DNA from: Paenibacillus sp. FSL W8-0186
GTDB lineage: Bacteria > Bacillota > Bacilli > Paenibacillales > Paenibacillaceae
NCBI RefSeq assembly: GCF_037969765.1
Contig: NZ_CP150207.1
Span: 4,741,001-4,805,000 of the forward strand
DNA length: 64,000 nucleotides
Direction of reading: 5' to 3'
Shown here: one piece after another, positions 45,281-54,452 of the stretch
Layout: each line of letters starts with the position of its first letter
Numbering within the stretch: the stretch's first letter is position 1
Notes under the pieces: generated by a model
What the model was told of the DNA's origin: nothing
Database searches by the model: none
Seen by the model: the letters and a program-made list of their open reading frames with translations, nothing else
Program-made: the position numbers and the translations under genes

Positions 45281-45988
45281 CTACAATGAAACCGCAGTCT
45301 CCAGAGCAACCTCCATCATGTCATGGAATGTCGTCTGGCGCTCTTCGGCCGTCGTCTCTTCTCCGGTGATCAAATGATCGCTTACGGTAAGAATGGTGAG
45401 CGCGTTCACGCCGAACTTGGCTGCGATCGTATAAAGCGCCGTCGTCTCCATTTCCACGCCGAGCACCCCGTGTTCCATCAGCTTCTTGACGACAGACTTG
45501 TCGTCGCGGTAGAACACATCGGAGGTAAAGACATTGCCGACGTGCATGTTCAGCCCTTTGGCTGCTCCGCGTTCATAGGCGGCCTTAAGCAGTTGAAAGC
45601 TGGCAATCGGCGAGTAATCATAACCGCCGAAGGTGTGCCGGTTTACGCTGGAATCCGTGCACGCCGCCTGGGCGAGAATGACCTCCCGTACATGAACATG
45701 CTCCTGCATCGCCCCGCAAGTACCTACGCGCATCAGGTTTTTTACCCCATATTCCTGAATCAGCTCATGAACGTATATTCCAATGGATGGAATCCCCATT
45801 CCGGTGCCCTGCACGGACACCCGCTTGCCTTGGTAGGTCCCTGTAAACCCAAGCATTCCGCGCACTTCGTTATAACAAGTCACGTCGCTTAAATAGGTTT
45901 CGGCAATATACTTTGCCCGCAGCGGATCGCCCGGCAGCAAAATCGTATCCGCAACGTCTCCTTGCTTAGCTGCGATGTGTACACTCAT
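45281..45988 (-). CDS. deoD: Purine-nucleoside phosphorylase, DeoD type
   Basis: Hexameric-type enzyme of 235 residues that cleaves purine (deoxy)nucleosides. It carries [15 protein letters not shown] for phosphate binding, [15 protein letters not shown], and the catalytic region [12 protein letters not shown] with the Asp used on the purine ring. The start [15 protein letters not shown] is at 45988, with GGAGG eight bases upstream; a GTG one codon earlier is less well placed. It follows deoB by about 20 bp, so the two are co-transcribed. Confidence 0.96.
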   Translation of the reverse strand: MSVHIAAKQGDVADTILLPGDPLRAKYIAETYLSDVTCYNEVRGMLGFTGTYQGKRVSVQGTGMGIPSIGIYVHELIQEYGVKNLMRVGTCGAMQEHVHVREVILAQAACTDSSVNRHTFGGYDYSPIASFQLLKAAYERGAAKGLNMHVGNVFTSDVFYRDDKSVVKKLMEHGVLGVEMETTALYTIAAKFGVNALTILTVSDHLITGEETTAEERQTTFHDMMEVALETAVSL

Positions 45989-46008
45989 CACGGCTTCCTC
46001 CTCTATTG

Positions 46009-47190
46009 TTATTTCAAATCAGCCAGAAAGCTTACTCCATGCTCCGGCATTTTTACCCCAAAGTTATCCGCCACAGTTGCCCCAATATCCGCAAAGGTCT
46101 TGCGCAGCGGCAGCTCTTGTCCTTCTCCGGCAAAAGACTTCGAATACACCAGCAGCGGCACGTATTCGCGTGTATGATCCGTTCCCTTATAGGTCGGATC
46201 GTTGCCGTGATCCGCCGTAATAATCAGCAGGTCGTCGTCCTGCAGCAGCTCAAACACCTCAGGCAAGCGGGCATCGTATTCCTCAAGCGCCTGGCCGTAG
46301 CCCTTAGGATTGCGCCGATGACCATAGACGGCATCGAAGTCCACCAGGTTTATAAAGGATAGCCCGCTAAATGGCGTCTTGATCGTCTCGACCAATTTAT
46401 CCATGCCATCCATATTGGACACCGTACGCACCGCCTTGGTCACCCCTTCTCCGTCGTATATATCGGAGATCTTGCCGAGGGCGATCACGTCGAAGCCCGC
46501 GTCCTTCAGCTCGTTCATCGTCGTGCGGCCGAACGGCTTGAGCGCATAGTCGTGCCGGTTCGATGTTCGCGTGAAATTTCCCGGCTCGCCAACAAACGGA
46601 CGGGCGATAATCCGGCCAAGCATGTAAGGATCGTCTAAAGTGATTTCGCGGCAGAACTCGCAAATTTCGTACAGCTCCTTCAGCGGCACTACCTCTTCAT
46701 GAGCGGCGATTTGCAGCACGGAATCGGCGGAAGTATAGATGATTAGCGCGCCCGTCTTCATATGCTCTTCGCCCAGTTCATCGATGATTTCCGTCCCGCT
46801 GGCCGGCTTGTTGCCAATGACCTTGCGGCCCGTCTTCTCTTCGATGCGGCGAATGAGCTCCTCCGGGAAACCATCCGGGAAGACGCGAAACGGCGTATCA
46901 ATATACAGCCCCATAATTTCCCAGTGCCCAGTCATCGTATCTTTGCCTCGCGAGGCCTCCTGCATCTTGGTATAGTAGGCCAGCGGTTTATCCGCCTCAG
47001 GTACTCCCTTGACCGGCTTGATATTGGACAAGCCAAGCTTCGCCATGTTCGGCATGTTAAGCCCGCCGCAGGCCTCGGCGATATGCCCAAACGTATCCGC
47101 GCCCACGTCGTCGAATTCGGCCGCATCCGGCGCTTCACCGATCCCGACGGAGTCCAGTACGATCAAATGGATTCTCTTGAATTTTGCCAT
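46009..47190 (-). CDS. deoB: Phosphopentomutase
   Basis: Alkaline-phosphatase-superfamily enzyme of 393 residues that moves phosphate between C1 and C5 of ribose or deoxyribose. Metal-binding motifs are in place: [12 protein letters not shown] at the start, [11 protein letters not shown] with the phosphorylated Thr, and the late [19 protein letters not shown]. It links the nucleoside phosphorylases to the aldolase DeoC. About 73 bp separate it from deoC. Confidence 0.97.
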   Translation of the reverse strand: MAKFKRIHLIVLDSVGIGEAPDAAEFDDVGADTFGHIAEACGGLNMPNMAKLGLSNIKPVKGVPEADKPLAYYTKMQEASRGKDTMTGHWEIMGLYIDTPFRVFPDGFPEELIRRIEEKTGRKVIGNKPASGTEIIDELGEEHMKTGALIIYTSADSVLQIAAHEEVVPLKELYEICEFCREITLDDPYMLGRIIARPFVGEPGNFTRTSNRHDYALKPFGRTTMNELKDAGFDVIALGKISDIYDGEGVTKAVRTVSNMDGMDKLVETIKTPFSGLSFINLVDFDAVYGHRRNPKGYGQALEEYDARLPEVFELLQDDDLLIITADHGNDPTYKGTDHTREYVPLLVYSKSFAGEGQELPLRKTFADIGATVADNFGVKMPEHGVSFLADLK

Positions 47191-47263
47191 GCTCCCTCAC
47201 TGCTTCCTTTCTGCGCTATGAGCGTTGATCATCTATTATCGATTGCTGCGGAGGATGCGCCGG

Positions 47264-47929
47264 TTAATAAGCGCTGCTGCCCTGCTCGCCCTTCACGATC
47301 TGCACCCCTGAGCTTGCGCCGATACGGGTCGCGCCGGCCTCAATCATCCGTTTGACATCTTCCAGGCTGCGGACTCCGCCAGAGGCCTTTACGCCTACGT
47401 CTGGACCTACGGTCCGGCGCATCAAGGCGATATCCTCGACTGTCGCTCCTCCGCCTTGGAAACCGGTGGATGTTTTCACGAAGTCAGCGCCGGCCTGCAC
47501 AGCCAGTCTGCATGCTGTTACCTTTTCCTCATCCGATAGGAGAGATGTCTCTATAATAACTTTAACCAAAGCCTTGCCCGCAGCCGCATCAACGACGGCC
47601 TGAATATCGCGAAGAACGGTGTTGTCATCCCCGGACTTCAGCGCCCCGATATTGATGACCATATCGACCTCAGTTGCGCCGCTGTCAATCGCATCGGCCG
47701 TCTCGTAAGCCTTCGTCTTCGACGTGGAGGCGCCAAGCGGGAAGCCGATGACGGTGCACACCTTTACCTTCGTACCTGCAAGCTGTTCGGCGGAATAGGC
47801 TACCCACGCCGGATTCACGCACACGGAAGCGAATCCGTACTCCTTCGCATCTTCGGTCAGTTTCTTGATATCTTCTGTCGTCGCGTCAGACCGCAGCAGC
47901 GTATGATCGATCATGCCAGCTATACTCAT
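47264..47929 (-). CDS. deoC: Deoxyribose-phosphate aldolase
   Basis: Class I aldolase of 221 residues that cleaves deoxyribose 5-phosphate into acetaldehyde and glyceraldehyde 3-phosphate. The Schiff-base Lys lies in [11 protein letters not shown], and the second catalytic Lys in [19 protein letters not shown] is also present. It is the first gene of the deo operon; its leader contains the DeoR operator and promoter. Confidence 0.97.
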   Translation of the reverse strand: MSIAGMIDHTLLRSDATTEDIKKLTEDAKEYGFASVCVNPAWVAYSAEQLAGTKVKVCTVIGFPLGASTSKTKAYETADAIDSGATEVDMVINIGALKSGDDNTVLRDIQAVVDAAAGKALVKVIIETSLLSDEEKVTACRLAVQAGADFVKTSTGFQGGGATVEDIALMRRTVGPDVGVKASGGVRSLEDVKRMIEAGATRIGASSGVQIVKGEQGSSAY

Positions 47930-47997
47930 AATTACGCTCTCCTCTATCGTTTGTATTCATGCCATAAATGATGCACGTCTGAACAATCTTATACTGT

Positions 47998-48059
47998 CTT
48001 ATATCCAATCTTAACACCCGTGTGAACAAATGTATATCTGCGGTGAAATTATGTTCAAC
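47998..48059 (-). promoter_or_regulatory. deo operon promoter with DeoR-type operator
   Basis: On the minus strand TTCACA (48021-48026), 17 bp, TATAAG (47998-48003). Upstream lies the 18-bp palindrome GTTGAACATAATTTCACC (48042-48059), and GTTCACA overlapping the -35 box repeats one half of it. B. subtilis DeoR uses the same plan: an 18-bp palindrome plus a half-site repeat near -35. The resemblance is strong. Confidence 0.7.
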
Positions 48060-48175
48060 CTGTTCTTCTTATTATTCCCGCTATGCCAACAATATTCGGG
48101 GGAGCAGCCATTTCGGTTGCACCAGTTCATTCAGCTAACTCGTCCAACGCGGCTATGCCAGCCTCATCGGCATCC

Positions 48176-49117
48176 TTAATCGTCCTCTAACAATGCTTGC
48201 GCCGTAAATTGATCGGTCACCAGAATATTCGGGTACTTGCCATTGAGCGCTGCCCGGATGGCAGTCAGCTTGCGCTGCCCGCCTGCTACAAGGATAGACT
48301 TCTCCTTCCGGCGCAGGTCGGACAAATCAATGCCTACAGTTCGGTTGTTGATGTCATCGCTGACAATGTTTCCTTCCGCATCAAAAAAGCGGGAGCAAAT
48401 ATCCCCAGCACCCCGGTGCCGTAACAGTCTCTGCTCTTCCTCACTGAAATAGCCAAGCCGGAACAGCAGGGCATCCTCCTGAATCGTCCCTACCGTGAAA
48501 ACTGCAATATTCGCCTGCTTCCCGAGCTGGATGATCCGCTGGATATGCCGATCCTCCTCGACCAATTGCTTGAGGGGAATGCTGTCGAAAATGACGGGCA
48601 GCGGCAGGTAACGCGCCACGGTACCATATGCCTCGGCAAACAATTGAACCGTCTCCGCTGCATACGTGTTAGTACGGGAGTGGCTGACGCCTCCTTTAAG
48701 CTGCACAACCTCGACGCCGCGCAGCTGCTTGGGCCGCAAATGGAGCGCCACTTTATGCATGGTCGTTCCCCAGGTCACACCGATGATGTCCGCATCCTTC
48801 ACCGTTTCGTACAAATAGTCGGCTGCCTTCCTGCTAATATGCTCCTGAATTTCCTGATACTCGTTCTGCGGCGAATGGCAAACCAGCACCTTGTCGATAC
48901 CGTATTTCTTTTTGACGCGGTCAGCCAGCGCATTCAAATCCTCTATAGGATCGACGATGCTAATGCGAACGTACCCCTGCTCCTTCGCATGCTGGAGCAA
49001 ACGGGATACCGTGGGGCGGGATACGCCAAGCCGTTCCGCGATTTCCTGCTGGCTGTAATCTGAAAAATAGTACAGTCTGGCCGCCTCGATACTCAGGCTA
49101 CGCTTGTCTTTTTCCAT
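48176..49117 (-). CDS. deoR: DeoR deoxyribonucleoside regulator (SorC family)
   Basis: Repressor of 313 residues. The N-terminal helix-turn-helix is in YSQQEIAERLGVSRPTVSRLL (about residues 22-42). The rest is the SorC-type sugar-phosphate-binding domain with DIIGVTWGTTMHKVA and ILVAGGQRKLTAIRAAL. Despite its name it belongs to the SorC family, as does B. subtilis DeoR, whose effector is deoxyribose 5-phosphate. It lies directly upstream of the deo operon, separated by 246 bp containing the operator. Confidence 0.93.
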   Translation of the reverse strand: MEKDKRSLSIEAARLYYFSDYSQQEIAERLGVSRPTVSRLLQHAKEQGYVRISIVDPIEDLNALADRVKKKYGIDKVLVCHSPQNEYQEIQEHISRKAADYLYETVKDADIIGVTWGTTMHKVALHLRPKQLRGVEVVQLKGGVSHSRTNTYAAETVQLFAEAYGTVARYLPLPVIFDSIPLKQLVEEDRHIQRIIQLGKQANIAVFTVGTIQEDALLFRLGYFSEEEQRLLRHRGAGDICSRFFDAEGNIVSDDINNRTVGIDLSDLRRKEKSILVAGGQRKLTAIRAALNGKYPNILVTDQFTAQALLEDD

Positions 49118-49170
49118 ATATGCATCCTACTTTGACGTTAATTAATGGCAATGCCATTGCTTTCCAACCA

Positions 49171-50484
49171 TTATAGTGCCTTCCTGGTTCCCTTGCCAGC
49201 AGCCGTTGCTGGATTTCGGCTTGGCTTCAGCGACGGCGCCGAGGCGCCCCAAATCGCGGAACGAAACGCAATACCCGCCAGACCAATCAATGCGGTGACT
49301 GCGCCAATGAGCATAAAGGCCGCGCCGGCTTGGATCAGCTTGATCAGGACGCCGCCAATCAAAGGCGCAGCCAGCATCACCAGGCTGACGATCGTGTTCT
49401 GAATGCCGAATACCCGGCCGATCATCTGCTCGGAGGTCTCTTTTTGCAGAATATAATTTTGCGTTACCATATACATGCCGTTGCCGATGCCGATCAGCGC
49501 ACCGAGTCCGAGAAGCAGCAGAACGCCGCTCCCCGGCGGACACAGCCCCAGAAGGGCGATCCCGGTCCCGATCAGCACATAGCCCCCGCCGAGTCCCCAG
49601 CCGTAGCCGATGCGATTCAACCGGTTAAGAACGACAATCACGGCCACGGCCCCCGCTCCGATCGCAGACACCAGCCAACCGATCAGTGATTCATTCGCGG
49701 AATCGATCGCACGCAGCAGCGTCGGGAACTGATAATCGATCATCAGCAGTGCGGTCAAGCCGACAAAGCCGAACATCATCGTATACAGCACTTTTTTAGC
49801 CTGAAAAAGATACAGCCAGCCTTCGCGCCAATTTTGGAGAAAATCATCCCAGGCCCTCCCCCGTCCGGAATCCGTCCTCTGCAGCGGCTCCTCTGCAGGA
49901 TGGGAGGCTGGAAGCGCGCGCAGCGGGAGCAGCAGTACGGCCGACAGCAGCCTTGCTCCGGCATTAAGTATAATGCACGCCTGAGGCGACAGCGCTGTCA
50001 GCGTCATCGCGCCAAGCAGCGGGCCGGCCACCTTCGAGGACTGGTTCACCAGACCGTTGCAGGATGTCGCCTGAAACAGCAGAGCCGGCGGCACGACTTG
50101 CCGTGTCAACGCCTGCTGGGCAGGCACGTGGAACACGCCGCAGGCCGCCCGCAGCGCCAGCAGCGGGAGCAGCCAGGCCATGTTGGGCGCAGCCAGAATG
50201 CATAGCGTCAGCACCACGGTAATGAGGTCGCAGACCATCATGAGCCGCGCTTTGCGCACCCGGTCCGCGACCGTTCCGGCGAAGGAGCCGAGCAGCACCG
50301 CCGGCAGCGCCATCGTCACCGGGATAAGAGCCAGCAGCACCGGGTCCACGCCCCACCGGTAAGCGACGAGCACCTGTATGGCGAGCGCGTCGAACCAATC
50401 GCCAAAGGAGGCAAGCGCATAAGCTCCAAACATATGCCTGAAGCTGCGTATCGATAGGAGGGAGGAGCGTTCTTTTGGTGTCAT
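49171..50484 (-). CDS. MFS transporter (MFS_3-like)
   Basis: Twelve-helix transporter of 437 residues. It has GSFAGTVADRVRKARLMMV (motif A) after helix 2, a long central loop (PASHPAEEPLQRTDSGRGRA) and a charged C-terminal tail ending in basic residues. The pattern places it among putative drug or siderophore exporters. It is 94 bp downstream of the winged-helix regulator, so the two may be one operon with the regulator controlling export. The substrate is unknown. Confidence 0.85.
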   Translation of the reverse strand: MTPKERSSLLSIRSFRHMFGAYALASFGDWFDALAIQVLVAYRWGVDPVLLALIPVTMALPAVLLGSFAGTVADRVRKARLMMVCDLITVVLTLCILAAPNMAWLLPLLALRAACGVFHVPAQQALTRQVVPPALLFQATSCNGLVNQSSKVAGPLLGAMTLTALSPQACIILNAGARLLSAVLLLPLRALPASHPAEEPLQRTDSGRGRAWDDFLQNWREGWLYLFQAKKVLYTMMFGFVGLTALLMIDYQFPTLLRAIDSANESLIGWLVSAIGAGAVAVIVVLNRLNRIGYGWGLGGGYVLIGTGIALLGLCPPGSGVLLLLGLGALIGIGNGMYMVTQNYILQKETSEQMIGRVFGIQNTIVSLVMLAAPLIGGVLIKLIQAGAAFMLIGAVTALIGLAGIAFRSAIWGASAPSLKPSRNPATAAGKGTRKAL

Positions 50485-50578
50485 AGGGTAATCTGTCCTT
50501 TCATATCTCTAGATACCCTTATCCTATCCCGCGATTGTCAGAGAATGATCAGACGGCCTGGGCCACGGCTGCAGGCAG

Positions 50579-51730
50579 CTATGATAGAGATAATGCTCTG
50601 CCAATGACGGCTTCCATCTCCTGCTTATATTTCGATAGTCCTAGCTCTTCATCCAAAGAATCATAAAGCGACGCATATTTGTGCCGCATGTCCAGGCCAG
50701 GATGCTTCCGGTCGATATATCGCAGTATTTGGCAGAGCGAAATGATTCGAAGCGGGACGTTCAGCGACATCTCCAGCACATCCAGACCTTCATCAAACTT
50801 TTGCTCCGCATCCTTTCCCCGGCCGCGTGCCAAATCCAAAAGCCCCTGAACGATGCGAAAACGTCCGATTTCCCGCAAATACGGCATATCCTCGAGCAAG
50901 CGGGCCAATCGTTCCGCCACCTTGTCTGCTTCCTCAAGCTCTCCGGCCAGCACGTAAACATATATTTCCATAATCGCTACCGGCATGACAAATCCGCTGA
51001 GCCCATCAGTCTCAACCGTCTTCCTCGTCTCTGCGAACCGCTTCATAGCCTCCACTTCAAGTCCGGCATCCGCATACACCTCAAGGATGTTAAGAATACG
51101 CATTTCGCGATGCTCCTCCGGAGATAGGGCGTGCCGGGAAATGGCCTGTTCACAATAGCGCAGTATTTGCTCCGGCTCGGGATTCGTCCCTCGGTATAAA
51201 ATCAGCAGCCAGTACAGCCGGGTTTGCAGCGGCAGGCCGTCCGCTTCCAGGAACCAGGCGACATCGCCTTGTATGAATTTCAGATAAACGACGTAGAACG
51301 GATCCAGCTCGAAGCCGAGTATGTCCTGCTGCGTAGCCAGCGCCAGCATCGATTTGCCTTGACCGAACAGGTGGTATTTCTTGAAAATATCCCGCACCGA
51401 GGAATTAACCTCGCGATCGCCGACCGACGGATTCATTATGGATTTCGGTTCCCCGACGGTCAGGCCGTATCCGTATCCCCGCACAGTATTGATGCGAATA
51501 TGCGCCCAGGGAGACAACTTCTTCCTTAGGCGGTAAATATGATCATCCACTGTCCGCTCTACCGGAAATTCCATCGTCCACACCCGATCAAGGAGCTGAT
51601 CACGCGTAAAAGCCCTGTCGCGGTGACGATACAGAAATTGCAGCAGCGCGAACTCCTTCGCCAGCAGCGTGATGCTCTCGGCGCCCCATTTTACTTTGTA
51701 GCCGGAAGGATCGAATGTCAGTCTCTCCAT
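50579..51730 (-). CDS. Winged-helix regulator with TPR-like C-terminal domain
   Basis: Protein of 383 residues. Residues 1-95 form an OmpR-type winged helix without a receiver domain (LLAKEFALLQFLYRHRDRAF, ERTVDDHIYRLRKKLSP, NTVRGYGYGLTV). Residues 120-383 are helical with TPR-like repeats, for example AEQKFDEGLDVLEMSLNVPL. The plan resembles SARP/BTAD regulators but the tail differs. The start at 51730 follows GGAGAAGGGG; a 40-residue in-frame extension upstream lacks a site. It probably regulates the MFS gene downstream. The effector is unknown. Confidence 0.75.
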   Translation of the reverse strand: MERLTFDPSGYKVKWGAESITLLAKEFALLQFLYRHRDRAFTRDQLLDRVWTMEFPVERTVDDHIYRLRKKLSPWAHIRINTVRGYGYGLTVGEPKSIMNPSVGDREVNSSVRDIFKKYHLFGQGKSMLALATQQDILGFELDPFYVVYLKFIQGDVAWFLEADGLPLQTRLYWLLILYRGTNPEPEQILRYCEQAISRHALSPEEHREMRILNILEVYADAGLEVEAMKRFAETRKTVETDGLSGFVMPVAIMEIYVYVLAGELEEADKVAERLARLLEDMPYLREIGRFRIVQGLLDLARGRGKDAEQKFDEGLDVLEMSLNVPLRIISLCQILRYIDRKHPGLDMRHKYASLYDSLDEELGLSKYKQEMEAVIGRALSLS

Positions 51731-51823
51731 AACTACCCCTTCTCCAAATGTCTTATTAGATTTATCATAATCGATCACCGCCCTCCTGAGAAATGAAAAG
51801 CGTGCAATCGATCTGGGTGCAAA

Positions 51824-51878
51824 ATAAAAATCCCCGAAGGAGGCAGTCAATATTGCTTTAGGCTGCCCCTCAGGGGAT
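51824..51878 (-). terminator. Terminator after kamA
   Basis: On the minus strand ATCCCC...GGGGAT with an inner GGGGCAGCC/GGCTGCC pairing, followed by TTTTTATTTT. It lies about 20 bp after the kamA stop. Confidence 0.85.
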
Positions 51879-51899
51879 GATTTACGATGTTTTATTATG

Positions 51900-53087
51900 T
51901 TATAACATGGCAGGCGTACGCTTTCTCTTCTGTGGAAAATCGGGCAGCTCGTTTACAGAGACGACTTCATCCGTCTTCTTCTCCGGCTGCTTCCAATACT
52001 GTTCATTACCGGGAAGGTCGTCGAACCAGGACGCATCCTTCGGACAATCGAGGATCATCAATTTGCCGTAATCCCCGTCGCGGGACTGGTGGTATTTCAA
52101 GTAAGCCTTACCGTTTTCGATCGCGAGAATTTCGATCTTGCCGGACGTATGGCTCATCGACAGCCTGACCCTTTTGCCCAGACCAGATGTTCGCGCCTTC
52201 GCCTCCTCGACGATGCGGTAGACCTCTTCCAGGGAAAGGACAAAATCCCGGTTCCCCGCTACTGGCCTGTTCACGAAGAAGTAGTAAGGCGTAACCCCTG
52301 CCCAGGACAGCTTATCCAGCAGCTCGCCAAGCACTACAGGGTCATCGTTGATGCCTTTTAGCACCGGAGTCTGATTGACTACGATCGCGCCAGCCTCATG
52401 CAGTGCCTGGAAGCCGCGTCTCGCTTCCGCCGTAATTTCGCGCGGATGGTTAATATGAGCCATGACGTAAATGCGCTGCTCCGGCGTGGAATAGGTGCGG
52501 ATCACATCGAGCAGTTCCTCGTCCTCGTAAATGCGCATCGGATTAAATACAGGAATCTTGGAGCCAAGACGAATGATCTTAACATGCTCGATTTCACGCA
52601 GCTGGGCCAGAATTCCCCGCAGCTTTTCCGTAGCCAGAATGAGGCTGTCCCCGCCGGTCAACAGGACGTTGTTGATTTCGGGATGCTTGGCGATATAATC
52701 GATCCCCGGCTGCACATCGGACATGGCCTCCTTCACGTCATTGCGGAACAAACGCTTGCGGAAGCAATATCGGCAGTACGCGCCGCATACCTCCGACACG
52801 ATCAGCAGAGCTGTCGTCGTATACTTGTGCTGACAGCCCGGCACGACATAGTTGGTATCCTCGTCGGACGCATCCCAGCGGCCGTATTCCTCAAGCTCCC
52901 CTTCATTCGGGATAACCAGCTTACGAATCGGATCCTGGGGATCGTTCCAGTCGATCAGGTTCAAATAATAATCGTTCACCCGAAATACGAACTTCTCCGT
53001 AATCGGTTTCAAACGCGCCCGCTCTTCCTCCGGAATCATTGTCAGTCTGTCCAGATTCGTAATGTACTTCGTTTTCGCCTTTGTCAT
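51900..53087 (-). CDS. kamA: KamA-family radical SAM aminomutase (lysine 2,3-aminomutase-like)
   Basis: Iron-sulfur, PLP and SAM-dependent enzyme of 395 residues. The cluster ligands are C101, C105 and C108 (VCGAYCRYCFRKR). The SAM-binding region has NNVLLTGGDSLIL, and IRLGSKIPVFNPMRI and YYFFVNRPVAGN follow the KamA pattern. The candidate PLP lysine is in SHTSGKIEI. Classical lysine 2,3-aminomutase makes beta-lysine, the precursor of the osmolyte N-epsilon-acetyl-beta-lysine. Control by a c-di-AMP riboswitch fits an osmolyte role, but no acetyltransferase gene adjoins. AGGAAGGAGG precedes the ATG at 53087; a longer frame reaches into the terminator region. Confidence 0.88.
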   Translation of the reverse strand: MTKAKTKYITNLDRLTMIPEEERARLKPITEKFVFRVNDYYLNLIDWNDPQDPIRKLVIPNEGELEEYGRWDASDEDTNYVVPGCQHKYTTTALLIVSEVCGAYCRYCFRKRLFRNDVKEAMSDVQPGIDYIAKHPEINNVLLTGGDSLILATEKLRGILAQLREIEHVKIIRLGSKIPVFNPMRIYEDEELLDVIRTYSTPEQRIYVMAHINHPREITAEARRGFQALHEAGAIVVNQTPVLKGINDDPVVLGELLDKLSWAGVTPYYFFVNRPVAGNRDFVLSLEEVYRIVEEAKARTSGLGKRVRLSMSHTSGKIEILAIENGKAYLKYHQSRDGDYGKLMILDCPKDASWFDDLPGNEQYWKQPEKKTDEVVSVNELPDFPQKRKRTPAML

Positions 53088-53114
53088 TTGTACATCCTCC
53101 TTCCTAGTAATCAA

Positions 53115-53141
53115 CAAAAAAAGACCCCAAACCGGGGGTCT
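53115..53141 (-). terminator. Distal terminator of the kamA riboswitch leader
   Basis: On the minus strand AGACCCC-CGGTTT-GGGGTCT followed by seven T residues. It has the same arms as the proximal terminator 50 bp earlier. Confidence 0.85.
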
Positions 53142-53172
53142 AGACACAGCTGCGCCAGCAAGGGTCAGAAGA

Positions 53173-53199
53173 CAAAAATAGACCCCAAAACAGGGTCTA
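53173..53199 (-). terminator. Proximal terminator of the kamA riboswitch leader
   Basis: On the minus strand TAGACCC...GGGTCTA followed by TTTTT. Its 5' arm can instead pair with GGGTCT in the last strand of the aptamer (53226-53231), giving an antiterminator when the aptamer is unoccupied. Confidence 0.8.
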
Positions 53200-53221
53200 A
53201 AGAGACGTAATTAGTGATTTA

Positions 53222-53372
53222 AAACAGACCCATCCACTGCTGACGAGGTTAGCTGACGGACTCGGGTAAGATGGTACCCTACACCTCATAGGAATGAGTG
53301 ATTCGCCCCAAGAAAAAAACTGGTTCCCCCGCTTTCCCGGCTATCACCAAGAAACTAAGCGTGTGTCTATGA
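53222..53372 (-). ncRNA. c-di-AMP riboswitch (ydaO/yuaA type)
   Basis: Read on the minus strand it contains the conserved blocks of this family in order: CGCTTAG, GCGGGGGAACC, TTGGGGCGAATC, AGGGTACC, and CCGAGTCCGTCAGCTAACCTCG. The outer stem pairs ATAGACACAC with the GTGGATGGGTCTG region. These riboswitches sense cyclic di-AMP and normally switch genes off when it is bound, mostly genes for potassium uptake, osmolytes and cell wall turnover. It precedes kamA and ends at two terminators. Confidence 0.92.
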
Positions 53373-53429
53373 TACGGTGTACGGCAAAGATTGTCAACCT
53401 TAGGGCAAATAACAAGAGATTTGGAATAA

Positions 53430-53840
53430 TTATAATATTCTTAAAATTTGACGTTTAATGTCATTTTCTGTCATCCGCCCTGTCATGGTCCGTTCTGGGT
53501 CAAGCTTTTGGCGAGGCGGCTCATACTGCGCCGTTATTTCATAAGTCGCCAGCTCGGAGGCAATGATTGGGCTGTCTTCCGGCTTAAGCTCCCTGACTTT
53601 ACTATGCAGCGTTCGCGCAGCTCTGCTCGTTGACCATTTGTCAAAATACCGCCGATCCTCCCATGTCGTGCAAACCTGCAGCTCGTCGCATTCCCGGCTG
53701 TTATCCTTGATCAGCACTTCCATGAGCAGGAAGCCCTCAAAAGCATGAACCGGTAAAGGCGTCCTGAAGCGAGACAATACTTCATTTACCCTGCCTTTTC
53801 GAACCCGGATCGTTTGGATGGCCTTCATCATCACCATCAT
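53430..53840 (-). CDS. IsdG/HmoB-like antibiotic-biosynthesis-monooxygenase-fold protein
   Basis: Protein of 136 residues with the dimeric alpha-beta barrel fold pattern: MKAIQTIRVRKGRVNEVLSR, ELQVCTTWEDRRYFDKW, and a conserved His in RTLHSKVRE. The Trp and His match positions used for heme by IsdG-type heme-degrading enzymes, but the usual Asn near the N-terminus is not obvious. The last 30 residues are an extra tail. The start ATG overlaps the ankyrin stop (TGATG), and the operon is under a Fur box, which supports a role in heme or iron handling. Confidence 0.78.
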   Translation of the reverse strand: MMVMMKAIQTIRVRKGRVNEVLSRFRTPLPVHAFEGFLLMEVLIKDNSRECDELQVCTTWEDRRYFDKWSTSRAARTLHSKVRELKPEDSPIIASELATYEITAQYEPPRQKLDPERTMTGRMTENDIKRQILRIL

Positions 53841-54250
53841 TTTCCGACCACTTCTTTCGATAGAAATGAACTTAAATACTCATAGACGAAAATGGCGGCA
53901 TTCCCCCCGGCCTCAGCGTGGCGAATCAGCGATATACCGTGCGGGCCCTTGGCATAGACGGTCTCGGGGTGATTTTCGATGATCGCTTTAACAACGTTCA
54001 GCTCTCCAAGCATAGCCGCAGCAAAAATATCCATCCGTGCCCCGTGCGCCAGCAGCAGTCTTGCAATGCTGAAATTCCCGGTATGCGACGCGGCGCCGAG
54101 GGCGCTCTCCCAATCGCCGCTCCCCCAGTCGATGACCCCATGAACGAGCGCGGGCTCCTGCTTGAGCAGCCTTGCCACCTCATCATAATCGCCATGCGCC
54201 GCTACAATAAATTCACGTACCAGCTCATGATTTAAAGGCCCTCTTGGCAT
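53837..54250 (-). CDS. Ankyrin-repeat protein of the Fur operon
   Basis: Cytosolic protein of 137 residues. It has about three ankyrin-type repeats (FIVAAHGDYDEVARLLKQEP, LGAASHTGNFSIARLLLAHG and FAAAMLGELNVVKAIIENHP), so a protein-binding scaffold is expected. The start ATG follows AAGGAGGGGTATAT. It overlaps both neighbours: the small upstream reading frame stops inside it, and its own stop overlaps the monooxygenase start. It may hold or deliver the monooxygenase; the partner is unknown. Confidence 0.85.
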   Translation of the reverse strand: MPRGPLNHELVREFIVAAHGDYDEVARLLKQEPALVHGVIDWGSGDWESALGAASHTGNFSIARLLLAHGARMDIFAAAMLGELNVVKAIIENHPETVYAKGPHGISLIRHAEAGGNAAIFVYEYLSSFLSKEVVGK

Positions 54251-54396
54251 ATATACCCCTCCTTGCCCGTTCTGTCCGAACCTCTCGCTCTCTGTATCTG
54301 TTCATCACTTTCCCGTTGCCGCTCGCCCTCTCTTCGGCACATCGCCGCACTGACAATGAGAAGCCATGATATATATACCAATGATGCTTGGTTCAT
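54232..54396 (-). CDS. 54-residue Fur-controlled single-helix membrane protein
   Basis: Begins MNQASLVYISWLLIVSAAMC, a hydrophobic segment that would span the membrane or act as an anchor. A highly charged Arg/Glu tail follows (RREGERQRESDEQIQRARGS), ending IC-QEGL. The ribosome binding site GGAGG is eight bases before the ATG at 54396, one of the best in the window. The stop lies 19 bp inside the ankyrin gene, pointing to coupled translation. It is the first gene after the Fur-boxed promoter. I recognise no family. Confidence 0.6.
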   Translation of the reverse strand: MNQASLVYISWLLIVSAAMCRREGERQRESDEQIQRARGSDRTGKEGYICQEGL

Positions 54397-54422
54397 CTTT
54401 CATTCCTCCGCCCTGCGTAATT

Positions 54423-54441
54423 GATAACCATTCTCAATAGT
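54423..54441. promoter_or_regulatory. Second Fur-like box
   Basis: GATAACCATTCTCAATAGT, a weaker match to the Fur consensus, about 30 bp upstream of the 54-residue gene and downstream of the promoter. Confidence 0.5.
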
Positions 54442-54452
54442 TGATCAATTAC

